From positions 2,750,675 through 2,814,674 of the forward strand of contig CM039202.1 in assembly GCA_008360975.2 (NCBI GenBank): a DNA stretch of 64,000 nucleotides, read 5' to 3'. The stretch comes from Lichenostomus cassidix (lineage: Eukaryota > Chordata > Aves > Passeriformes > Meliphagidae). Every line of letters starts with the position of its first letter. The first letter of the stretch is position 1. Positions 55,001 through 64,000 of the stretch are shown here, piece after piece. Below the pieces are notes generated by a model, which saw only the letters and a program-made list of their open reading frames with translations, was not told where the DNA came from and searched no databases. Position numbers and translations under genes: made by a program.

Positions 55001-55381
55001 TGATGCCTGAAATAGAGGTTAGATAAAGTTAGGAGAATAAAATCAGATTAATTCATTAAAGGCCTTTAGGTGCATTCAGGGCAGACAGAGCTCACTGCAG
55101 AGGCTACACCCAAAATGGACAGTGAGTCACGAGTTCTTCACATTTTATAAGTTCTGTAATTAACAAATTGAGCCTCAATCCTCCAATTACACCTTCAGCT
55201 GATGATGTCAATCAGCCCAAGTTTGCTCCCCAATTCACTGCTGTTTCCATATTTTGGGGCTCTGAGGCAGCAAAGTGTCCTTGGATTTTCCAACTGAGAG
55301 GAATTATTTTGTCTCAAACGCTGGGAACAGAGGTTTTTAACACTTCATATGGAGCCTAAAGCTGCACAGCAAAGCTACAGA
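55001..55381 (+). mobile_element. Family A LTR-like element, right end truncated
   Basis: Starts TGATGCCTGAAATAGAGGTT and matches the copy at 49,089 through GGAACAGAGGTTTTTAACAC and AGCAAAGCTACAGAAG. The last roughly 20 bases (to AGGCATCA) are missing, and a CR1 fragment follows immediately. Confidence 0.78.
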
Positions 55382-55512
55382 AGCCTGAAGTGTTCAAAGC
55401 CAGGATGGATGGAGTTTGGAGAAATTTGGGATGATGGAGATGTCCTTGCCATGGCAGGGTTGGGATGAGATGGGATTTAAGGTTCCTCCCAACCCAAACC
55501 ACTCTGGGATTC
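55382..55512 (+). mobile_element. CR1 LINE 3' fragment
   Basis: CCTGAAGTGTTCAAAGCCAG, then GATGTCCTTGCCATGGCAGG, GTTCCTCCCAACCCAAACC and CTGGGATTCCAT follow the sense CR1 3' end. It abuts the truncated family A element. Confidence 0.78.
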
Positions 55513-55928
55513 CATAAAAGAAAACCTCAAACAGAAGGGACTTTTAAACCATTTCAGATCATCACACATGGAAATATTTGCTGCCCTCATGCTCTTCACC
55601 TATTTCCTCATGTGCCACTTGGCTCTCAGTTGTGATTATTCACATTATTAGGATTAAAATCCACTCGGATGGATTAGTAGGATGGATCACATTATTAGGA
55701 TGAAAATCTCGCTGTGGCACAGCTGAGGGTTCATCCTTGCCAGAGCAGCTCCTGGCTGAGGATCAGCCAAATTCAGCTCAAACCAAATATTTCAGGGTTT
55801 ACAGTGAAACCAGAATTCCAGAGGTGCTGTTTGGTTTCCCAGTTCCCAAGGGATGTGATGGAGCCTAAAATCCTGAGTGATTGTTCATTCCAGAGATAAA
55901 TTCACTAAAAATTTGCTCTAAACCAACA
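55513..55928. other. Unique spacer, no gene seen
   Basis: Contains a short GGATTAGTAGGATGGATCACATT duplication near 55,645-55,705. Otherwise unremarkable. Confidence 0.4.
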
Positions 55929-55934
55929 GGGAAA

Positions 55935-56200
55935 TGTCATTGCTGAACTGCTAGCGGAGTGAAGAGTTGAGAGATTTTCTCGGGGGATCAAAATTCTGAA
56001 TTTATTATTTATTTTAACAACTTATATAGACTTTCAGAGGTCGTTTGGATTGGGCCAATTCAAAACCTCCCCCTAGGCTGATTGGCCAGGATTGAACTGA
56101 CTGTCTTCCAAAGAGCATTTCAATAACATTAAAACTTTATTTATAAAAACACGGGAAGAAGAAGAGAAAATTCCCATGGGAAAGAGTCTGTGTTGCCACA
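55935..56200 (-). mobile_element. Solo LTR, family B
   Basis: 266 bases from TGTCATTGCTGAACTGC to GTCTGTGTTGCCACA, flanked by GGGAAA and GGGAAT, a near-perfect 6-base target duplication. The body matches the other family B copies (CCTCCCCCTAGGCTGATTGG, ACTTATATAGACTTTCAGAG). No internal retroviral sequence. Confidence 0.87.
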
Positions 56201-56532
56201 GGGAATTCCAGAATTTCATGGGTTATAAAACCACATTTTTCCACCCATTTTCCCACATTTTTGAGGAAATAGTTTCTTTGCCGGAATGAACATTGATTTA
56301 AAAAAAACCAAAATTCAGAGCTGCAGGATTCACGGGTGGTGATTTCCTGTAATTGTACAGATTTCTGGTGCAACATTAACAAAAACAAGAGTGTCATTGG
56401 CTGTAGGAATTGAGGATCTGCATTAGCCTGGCTCGTTCTGGAACAATTCTGCTGAGAGTTCTGCTTTGCCTGGATTTTCAGGGCTGCTGAAAGGTGGCTG
56501 ATGGATGGCTCTGGAAGAGAATAATCATAATA

Positions 56533-56574
<42 letters not shown>

Positions 56575-57795
56575 TACTTAACACTTCTCACTTTCAGCCT
56601 TTTCTGGTTTTAGGGGTGAATTTTGGCTGATTTTCTGTACAGTCATGAAGAGGTGGTGGCTGTTCCTCTGTCCCTGGTGCTGATCTGGATCAAGTGGCTT
56701 TTCCTGATCCTGCATGAAATTTTTTGGGTGCAGCCCAGAAAATGGGAAGAGATTCCTTCCGGATTATTGTTTTCCCCAAAAATCTGTGGAGTTGGATCTT
56801 GAGATCCTGAGACAAAACAATTTGAGAAATTAAACTCCTGGGCTGATTTAGAGCTTGGTTCACAGAGAAATCATTGAATTATTGAAATCGTTCCTCTCTC
56901 AATCATGATCTTCCTCTTTGCTCATTCCACATCTTCAAGAGTGTTGGATTTCCTTTCCTAATTTCATTTGATTTATTTCTTTTTTTAAATTTCATTCCAA
57001 GATGGTAAAGTTGGTTCAGGAGTTGTCCCTCACAGAAAGGCAGAGAAGTTCAAATTAAATTAAACAACTCTGCAGGGAGCAATGTTAGACCTGGAAACGT
57101 TGAGGGTTTTTCCTTCAGCATAATTCAAAACCTGGAAAATAAATGTACACTTTGTGTCCTCCTCAGGGGACTGGGAATGTCCCCAGGAACCCTTGGGATA
57201 AACAGAGGAGTTAAACAATACATTTTCCTTAAAATGTACATTATTTTCATCGCTATAAATATCCCAGGTGTCAACTCAGAGCACTAGAGCAGCATTTTTG
57301 GTGCTTCTGGGGGAAAAAAAAATGAGGAAAATGTGTTGTTGCATGCAAGTGCCAAGTGCCAGGATTCAAAACAATATATAGGAAGATTTTTCTCAGCTTG
57401 TTTTATTCCTTAGATATTACAAAAATGAATATTTATGGCCAGGTTGGCTGCTTTCAGCAGAAGGATCGCCACAAAAATCGCTGCTCATGGTTCCCCCTGG
57501 GCTGTTCAATCCTTTCCCAAGTGATCCAAAGGGAATCCTTCCCGGGAAGTTGTGATAAAATTGAATGAGGGGAAAAAAACGAAGGGAGGTGGAGGATTAA
57601 AAAAAAAAAAGAAAAAAAAATAGATTTATTGAAGCAGAATGGAAAATAAGAAATCTGGAAAACCCCAGGAAGGCACGGAGTCAAACGGCTGTAGAAAAAA
57701 TGATGGAAATTTTTTGGGATAAATGGGTCTGGATGGCCTTGGCAGCCCTGCAGTGCCAGCAGGGCTCACTGGAAATGCTCACAACACCCAACTGT
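56201..57795. other. Unique non-coding sequence with an (AAT)n microsatellite
   Basis: Complex DNA. At 56,525-56,573 an AATAATAAT run of about 16 units. No gene supported. Confidence 0.5.
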
Positions 57796-57799
57796 TGGT

Positions 57800-58430
57800 T
57801 ATGTTGATTTTTGGGTATTTTCTGTTGATTTTTAGGTATTTTCTGTTGACTTTGTGGTGGTTTTTTGCCACTTTTTGGGCATTCTCTGTCGGTTTTTTGG
57901 TATTCTCTGTTGATTTTTGGGTATTTTCTTCTGCTTTTTGGGTATTTTCTGATGATTTTTGGGTTGTTTTCTGCTGCTTTTTGGATATTTTCTGATGATT
58001 TTTGGGTATTTTCTGTTGATTTTGGGTATTTTCTGTTGATTTTGGGTATTTTCTGTTGATTTTTGGGTGTTTCTCTGTTGATTTTTGGGTATTTTCTGCT
58101 ACTATTTTGGGGTTTTTTTCTGTTGATTTTTGGGTATTTTTTGGGGTATTTTTCTGCTACTTTTTTGTGTATTTTCTGCTGCTTTTTGGGTATTTCCTGT
58201 TGATTTCTGGTTGTTTTCTGCTGCTTTTCGGGTATTTTTTGCCACTTTTCAGGTATTTTCTGTTGCTTTTTGGGTATTTTCTATTGATTTTTGGGTATTT
58301 TCTATTGATTTTTTGGTATTTTCTGCCCCTTTTTGGGTATTTTCTGCCCCTTTTTGGGTATTTTCTGCCACTTTTTGTGCATTTTCTGTTGCTTTTTGGG
58401 TGTTTTCTGTTGATTTTTGGGTGTTTTTGT
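57800..58430. repeat. 21-bp minisatellite TTTTTGGGTATTTTCTGTTGA, about 29 copies
   Basis: The 21-base unit has GTTGA, GCTGC, GCCCC, GCCAC and GATGA variants at one end. As 21 is a multiple of three, plus-strand frames rich in F, V and W stay open. They are repeat artefacts, not membrane proteins. Confidence 0.92.
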
Positions 58431-58770
58431 GGCTGTGGCTGAGCTCTGCACCTCCTGCTAGACTCCCCTGTCCTCTGTGCTCTGCTGGGATGATTTTATA
58501 TTTTGCCAGAGCGAATCAAGATTTAATTTAAAAACGTAATTTCTCCCTGCCTTGGGGAATGGAGATTCAGCAGTGATGTTTTTGTGCTTCTCTCTCATCT
58601 TCTCAGCCTCATTCCCTCCCAGAGAAAATCTGAATTACTCTGCCAAAAGCAAATTATTTTTTATTTTTTTTGTGGGGAATAAAAACCCAATATTGTGTTG
58701 GAAAGCAATTTTTCAGCAATAATACAAATACCCAGTGCAGAGCATTTCCCTTCCACTGGAACTCTGGAAT
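58431..58770. other. Unique spacer, no gene seen
   Basis: Non-repetitive sequence. Confidence 0.4.
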
Positions 58771-58775
58771 TTCTG

Positions 58776-59225
58776 GGAATTAATGGGAATTTCTGGGAAT
58801 TAATGGGAATTAAAGGGAATTAATGGGAATTTATGGGACTTAATGGGAATTAATGGGAATTATTAATGGGAATTAATGGGAATTAATGGGAATTAATGGG
58901 ATTTTATGGGAATTTCTGGGAATTTCTGGGAATTAATGGGAATTTCTGGGAATTAATGGGAACTAATGGGAATTAATGGAAATTTCTGGGAATTAATGGA
59001 AATTTCTGGGAATTAATGGAAATTTCTGGGAACTAATGGGAATTAATGGGAATTAATGGGATTTTCTGGGAATTTCTGGGAATTAATGGGAATTAATGGG
59101 AGTTAATGGGAATTAATGGGAATTTCTGGGAATTAATGGGAATATCTGGGAATTTCTGGGAATTAATGGGAATCAATGGGATTTTCTGGGAATTAATGGG
59201 AATTTATGGGAATTAATGGGAATCC
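58776..59225. repeat. 10-bp minisatellite GGGAATTAAT/GGGAATTTCT, about 45 copies
   Basis: Two main 10-base variants alternate irregularly, with ACTTAAT, ATTTAT and ATTTTCT changes. GGG occurs every ten bases on the plus strand. Confidence 0.93.
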
Positions 59226-59540
59226 TGGGAGGGATTTCATTCTTGGAAGGCCAATTTACTTCAACTAACAAATGCATCGTTGTGAATTATTTAACTTTGA
59301 GTTCTTTGAGGGAAAAAAACCAATTCCAAATTCAGATTTTCAGGTTCAGTGGCAGCGATCAGAGCTCTGCTCTTTGTCTTAAAACAAATGAACAATGAGG
59401 TTAAACGGAGGAGAAGGGAAAGGTGGAGAAATTCAGGTTGAAAATGGAATCCAATCTGATTTAGCAATTGGTTCAAACTTTATTCACAGGGAGCTGCCCA
59501 AAGCCAGAGCAATTCCATCCCAAAAAACCTGTGCCAGCTG
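59226..59540. other. Unique spacer, no gene seen
   Basis: Complex sequence between arrays. Confidence 0.4.
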
Positions 59541-59547
59541 GATTCTA

Positions 59548-59672
59548 AATTATTATATAAATTATATAAATTATATAAATGATATAAATGATATAAATGG
59601 TAATAAATGGTAATAAATGGTAATAAATGGTAATAAATTATAATTAATGATAATAAATGATAATAAATGAGA
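59548..59672. repeat. ATATAAATT / GGTAATAAAT short arrays
   Basis: Repeats of TTATATAAA and ATAAATGGTA, about 125 bases in total. Confidence 0.85.
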
Positions 59673-59923
59673 ATAATCACTCTGTGGTTTGGGGTTCACC
59701 AGATGTGGGCTTTGTCTGTCTGCCTGTCCTGGGTGGGGTGGGAAAATTGGGGAGATATCTGAGATATCTGCATCCAAAAATGAAATTATTTGACTCCTTT
59801 TGCTCCAATTCCTGCCTGATTTGGGCTCTGGATGGAGGGATGGCTCTGGAGGGGCAGCAGGGGAACTGCAAACCCTCTGTGCTCTGCTTCAGATCTGCTT
59901 GATCCCCAAAAAATTTGGGATAA

Positions 59924-60387
59924 ATGGGACATTTGGGACATTTGGGGCATTTGGGACATTTGGGGCATTTGGGGCATTTGGGGCATTTGGGGCATTTGGG
60001 ACATTTGGGACATTTGGGGCATTTGGGGCATTTGGGGCATTTGGGGCATTTGGGGCATTTAGGACATTTGGGGCATTTGGGGCATTTAGGACATTTGGGG
60101 CATTTGGGGCATTTGGGACATTTGGGACATTTGGGGCATTTGGGGCATTTGGGACATTTGGGGCATTTGGGGCATTTGGGGCATTTAGGACATTTGGGAC
60201 ATTTGGGGCATTTGGGGCATTTGGGACATTTGGGACATTTGGGGCATTTGGGGCATTTGGGGCATTTGGGGCATTTGGGACATTTGGGGTATTTGGGACA
60301 TTTGGGACATTTGGGGCATTTGGGGCATTTGGGACATTTGGGACATTTGGGGCATTTGGGGCATTTGGGGCATTTGGGACATTTGAA
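59924..60387. repeat. 9-bp minisatellite GGGGCATTT/GGGACATTT, about 51 copies
   Basis: Two near-identical 9-base variants alternate in blocks. A run of three or four G occurs every nine bases on the plus strand. Minus-strand frames of CPKCPK and MPQMSQ type (up to 240 residues) are artefacts of the period. Confidence 0.95.
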
Positions 60388-60600
60388 ATCTGATTTCAAA
60401 CTGAACTCAGGGATCAGTGGATCACCCTCGATTTTTGAAATGCTGCTTTAGAAGAAAAATGGTTTAAGGAATTAATTTAATTTTTGGAAATTCAGGGGTT
60501 GAGAAAACAACCCAAGAGAGGTTTCTTTGCTCTTTGGGGTTGGAACTCCCTTGCTGTGGCCACAGAGGGATAGGAATTTGCAGTGCTACATCCTCCTCTA
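60388..60600. other. Unique spacer, no gene seen
   Basis: Short unique stretch between an array and AT-rich DNA. Confidence 0.35.
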
Positions 60601-61115
60601 TTTTATATAATAAAAATATGAATTTTATATGTTTTTATATAAAATAACAATTTTATATAATAAAATTATATTATTATTATATCATATCATATTATATTAT
60701 ATGTTATATTATATTATATTATATTATATTATATTATATTATATTATATATAATTAATTATTAATCATTATTAATTATTAATAATATATTTTTATAATAT
60801 GTTAATATATTAATAATATATTATTAAATTATAATATATTATAATATTATAATTATAATATATATAATATATTATATTATATAAAATAATAATTTATATA
60901 ATTATATATTAATATATTATTTGTATTATATATATAATATAAATGAGATATCATATTATTTATATTATTTATTTTATATTATTTATATTATTTTTATTTT
61001 TTATTTTTTATTTATTTTTATTTTTATTTTATTTTATTTTTATTTTTATTTATTTTTATTTTTATTATTATTTTTCTTATTTATTTTATATTATTTATAT
61101 TATTATTTATATTAC
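60601..61115. repeat. AT-rich tract with (TATTA)n and (TTTTTA)n
   Basis: About 515 bases with almost no G or C, including ATTATATTATATTATATT runs and TTTATTTTTATTTTTA runs. Confidence 0.92.
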
Positions 61116-61920
61116 ATATAAATCACCAATATTTCCTTTGGAGATTTTTTATTGGTTTTTTTTGTTTTTTCTGGCCTTTAACCAATTTATTTCCTTTCTT
61201 CACAGCAAAATAACCATTCCAGGGGGAAGAACAAAGTAACTCCACATTTCCTTTGGCAGCACAAGAGCAGGGGAGAAATAAATCTGCTTAATTACAGGTT
61301 AACACTTAACACCATGTCAATAGCTTAATTAACATCCTTTAATTAATGGCTGGCTGCAGGGACCAGGGCAGAAATCTGCCTTTCAGAAAGCAGAGAAATC
61401 CACTGCAACTGGCTGGAAAAATTCCTGATTTTTAAATTTTTTTTAAACCAGATTTTCTAGTTTTGGAATCTCCTTTCCAGCACATCCCCAAGGAATCTGG
61501 GGTTTTGGGAGAATTCCTGAAGTGTTTCCCAGGAAACAGTGAAAAATTGGTGGAAATTTGAATTATTATACCAAAAGCAAACTTTTTATTGTTTTATTTT
61601 TTTAATAAAACCCGAATATTGTGTTGGGAAGCAGTGTGGGACTAATGGTGACTTCAGAGATGTTTCCCCAGCTTTAAAAAGGTGTTTTCCTCCTGCAACA
61701 ACAGATTTTTGGAGATTTTTCAGGAGGGAATTGGGAGAGAAACCTTTGGGGTTTGAGGCTCCAACCTCCCCCAAGGTACAGATGTTGATCAAAAAATGAT
61801 GGAGAAATGGATAATTGAGTTTTCCTGCTGGTTTGGATGAAATTGGGAAATTCTCACGATGAGCAGAGAGTTCCAGAAGGGAATTTGGAGTTGATTTGGG
61901 GGTCGATTAGCAAACTCCAT
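61116..61920. other. Unique sequence, no gene supported
   Basis: Complex AT-biased DNA with no exon-like frame. Confidence 0.45.
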
Positions 61921-62168
61921 CCCCAATTTCCCAAATTCTGCTTTATCCCCATTTCCCAAATTCTGCTTTATCCCCATTTCCCAAATTCTGCTTTATCCCC
62001 ATTTCCCAAATTTTGCTTTATCCCCATTTCCCAAATTTTGCTTTATCCCAATTTCCCAAATTTTGCTTTATCCCAATTTCCCAAATTCTGCTTTATCCCA
62101 ATTTCCCAAATTTTGCTTTATCCCAATTTCCCAAATTCTGCTTTATCCCCATTTCCCAAATTTTGCTT
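61921..62168. repeat. 25-bp minisatellite ATTTCCCAAATTCTGCTTTATCCCC, 10 copies
   Basis: Nearly identical 25-base units differing at two places (TTCTG/TTTTG and CCCC/CCCA). Low divergence suggests recent expansion. Confidence 0.95.
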
Positions 62169-62429
62169 TCCAAACAAAAGCAAAAAGTTTGCAGAAATTT
62201 TTTCTTTCTCAGCTCCAAATTTTCCAATCCATTTCTGACACCTGCAGAACGGTAATTAAATAAACTCAATTAAAAAAAATCTCATTTCTTGACCTGAGTT
62301 TTATCATGCAGAGCCTGACTTTGCTGTGCTAATTCCTCCTCAGTTTTCAGAATTGAAATTTCATCATTTCAAAGCGAAATGTTTTGATTTGACACCAAAT
62401 CAAAGTGAGATTTCACTGATGATTCCTTT

Positions 62430-63465
62430 TGCTCCCCCAGCGGAATTTCAACGATTTATTCTTCAGTTAAAGAGAAACAAAACCCCTCCGAGAATTATTA
62501 ATGGGTTTTATTTCCCTTGTTGCTGTGCTGGTTGGGGTTTGATGGAGATCTGAGCGCAGATTTGGAATAAAATTCTGAAATTTCTGTGTGAAAACACAAA
62601 TATTTTCAAGAAAGATGTGATTAATTTTTTAATTTTAATTAATTGAACCCATTATTCTGGTGTCTAAATGATTTTATCACAAACCCAAGGCAATCAGCCT
62701 TGATAAAAAGAGATTTTTTGAGCTTTTTTTCCCCTGTGCAGGTGGAAGTTGAGGCACAACTCATCCCCCTCTGCAAGAATTATTATTATTTTTTTGTTCC
62801 CTTGTTGCTGTGCTGGTTGGGGTTTGATGGAGATCTCAACACATATTTGGGATCAAATTCTGAAATTTCTGTGTGAAAACACCAATATTTTCAAGAAAGA
62901 CGTGATTAATTTTTTAATTTTAATTAATTGAACCCATTATTCTGGTGTCTAAATGGTTTTATCACAAACCAAATAAAATCAGCATTGCTGAAAAGAGATT
63001 TTTTTCAGCTTTTTATCCTGTGAAGGTGGAAGTTTTGGCACAACTCATCCCCCTCTGCGTGGGCAAGAATTATTATATTTTTTTCCCTTGTTGCTGTGCT
63101 GGTTGGGGTTTGATGGAGATCTCAGTGCAGATTTGGGATCAAATTCTGAAATTTCTGCGTGAAAACACAAATATTTTCAAGAAAGACGTGATTAATTTTT
63201 TAATTTTAATGAATTGGTAACCCATTATTCTGGTGTCTAAATGATTTTTCCACAAACCCAAGGCAATCAGCTTTGATAAAAAGATTTTTTTTCAGCTTTT
63301 TTTTTCCCTGTGAAGGTGGAAATTGAGGCACAACTCTGCGTGGGCAAGAATTATTATTGTTTTATTCCCTTGTTGCTGTGCTGATTGGGGTTTGATGGAG
63401 ATCTGAGTACACATTTGGGATCAAATTCTGAAATTTCTGTGTGAAAACACCAATATTTCCAACAA
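62430..63465. repeat. 280-295-bp tandem repeat, about 3.5 copies
   Basis: TTGTTGCTGTGCTGGTTGGG recurs near 62,517, 62,812, 63,089 and 63,370. It is followed by TTTGATGGAGATCT, AAATTCTGAAATTTCTG, AATATTTTCAAGAAAGACG, CCCATTATTCTGGTGTCTAA and GGTGGAAGTTGAGGCACAAC. Copies are roughly 90 percent alike by eye. Confidence 0.93.
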
Positions 63466-63745
63466 TATTCTAGTGGAATATCCTGGGATTTTCTGGGGTA
63501 TTTTAGTGGAATATCCTGGGATTTTCTGGGATAGTCTAGTGGAATATCCTGGGATGTTCTGGGGTATTCTAGTGGAATATTCTGGAATTTTCTGGGGTAT
63601 TTTAGTGGAATATCCTGAGATTTTCTAGGATATTTTAGTGGAATGTCCTGAAATTTTCAGGGATATTCTAGTGGAATATCCTGGGATTTTCTGGGCTATT
63701 CTAGTAGAATATCCTGGGATTTTCTAGTGGAATAGCCCAGAATGG
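63466..63745. repeat. 33-bp minisatellite, about 8 copies
   Basis: The unit is GTGGAATATCCTGGGATTT followed by TCTGGGGTATTCTA, with GATAGTCTA and AATTTTC variants. Confidence 0.92.
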
Positions 63746-63814
63746 TCTGGATCATGGCCTTTATTCTGTCATGATCCAAAATAATTCCTGAAAAAAATTG
63801 GGTTTTATAGCCTT

Positions 63815-64000
63815 GTATAAATATAATATATATATATCCTTATAGATATGAAAATATATATGATATATACTTATATATATTTATGATATATACTTATATA
63901 TATGGTCATAAAATATATATCCTTATATATATTATATAATATACTATATAACCTTATATATTATAATGTATACACATATATATATTATAATAGACAATAT
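63815..64000. repeat. AT-rich TATATA tract at the right edge
   Basis: TATATAT, ATATATCCTTATATA and ATGATATATACTTATATA steps that continue to the end of the window. Confidence 0.88.

Noticed and set aside
57723..58531. Hydrophobic F/V/W frames resembling membrane proteins
   Set aside because: Translations of the 21-bp T-rich unit.
59677..60399. 240-residue CPKCPKCPK frame resembling a metal-binding protein
   Set aside because: Pure translation of the 9-bp array; cysteines come from the repeat only.
1..64000. Telomeric TTAGGG arrays, tRNA or rRNA genes
   Set aside because: None were seen on either strand by reading.

Overview
The window looks like nuclear DNA from a bird, most likely a songbird. 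Three things point there: short 3' fragments of avian-type CR1 LINEs, solo LTRs of endogenous retroviruses with 6-bp target-site duplications, and a multi-exon gene of the HU-domain CCDC81 family, which is known to be strongly expanded in birds. The songbird part is inference. Nothing bacterial is present: no operons, no Shine-Dalgarno sites, no tRNA or rRNA genes and no CRISPR array. Most long open frames are side effects of tandem repeats.

Layout. From 1 to 18,000 there is no supportable gene. This stretch is a succession of minisatellites and simple arrays: a 102-bp unit, a 650-bp GAA tract, a 19-bp unit, a 2.4-kb almost C-free G/A minisatellite, a 21-bp palindromic unit, about 13 copies of a 93-162-bp unit, about 15 copies of a roughly 100-bp unit, and a 578-bp tandem duplication. 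From 18,155 to 29,330 lie two convergent protein-coding genes. On the plus strand, eight exons (18,155-24,660) join in perfect phase into an 839-codon CCDC81-like protein with two N-terminal HU-like domains and a repeat-rich basic tail. Its introns carry three solo LTRs and several minisatellites. On the minus strand, five exons (29,326 down to 27,239) join in phase into a 216-residue protein with two predicted membrane segments and three N-glycosylation sequons; I do not recognise its family. From 29,400 to 57,800 the sequence is mostly unique non-coding DNA with CR1 fragments, two dispersed LTR-like families (one copy nested in another), a GGGAA/GGAAA pentamer array and several medium-length tandem repeats. 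Some unique blocks look like possible conserved non-coding elements, but I cannot test conservation. From 57,800 to the end, tandem arrays dominate again (21-, 10-, 9-, 25-, about 290- and 33-bp units), ending in AT-rich DNA.

The most interesting object is the CCDC81-like gene. Published comparative work proposes that this HU-fold family takes part in centrosome/chromatin functions and possibly in biological conflicts in birds. Here its tail is built from about two dozen 10-residue repeats whose unit-to-unit DNA differences fall largely on third codon positions. That argues the frame is translated and under selection. Gene models were assembled by eye from splice signals and phase; no alignment or transcript data were available.
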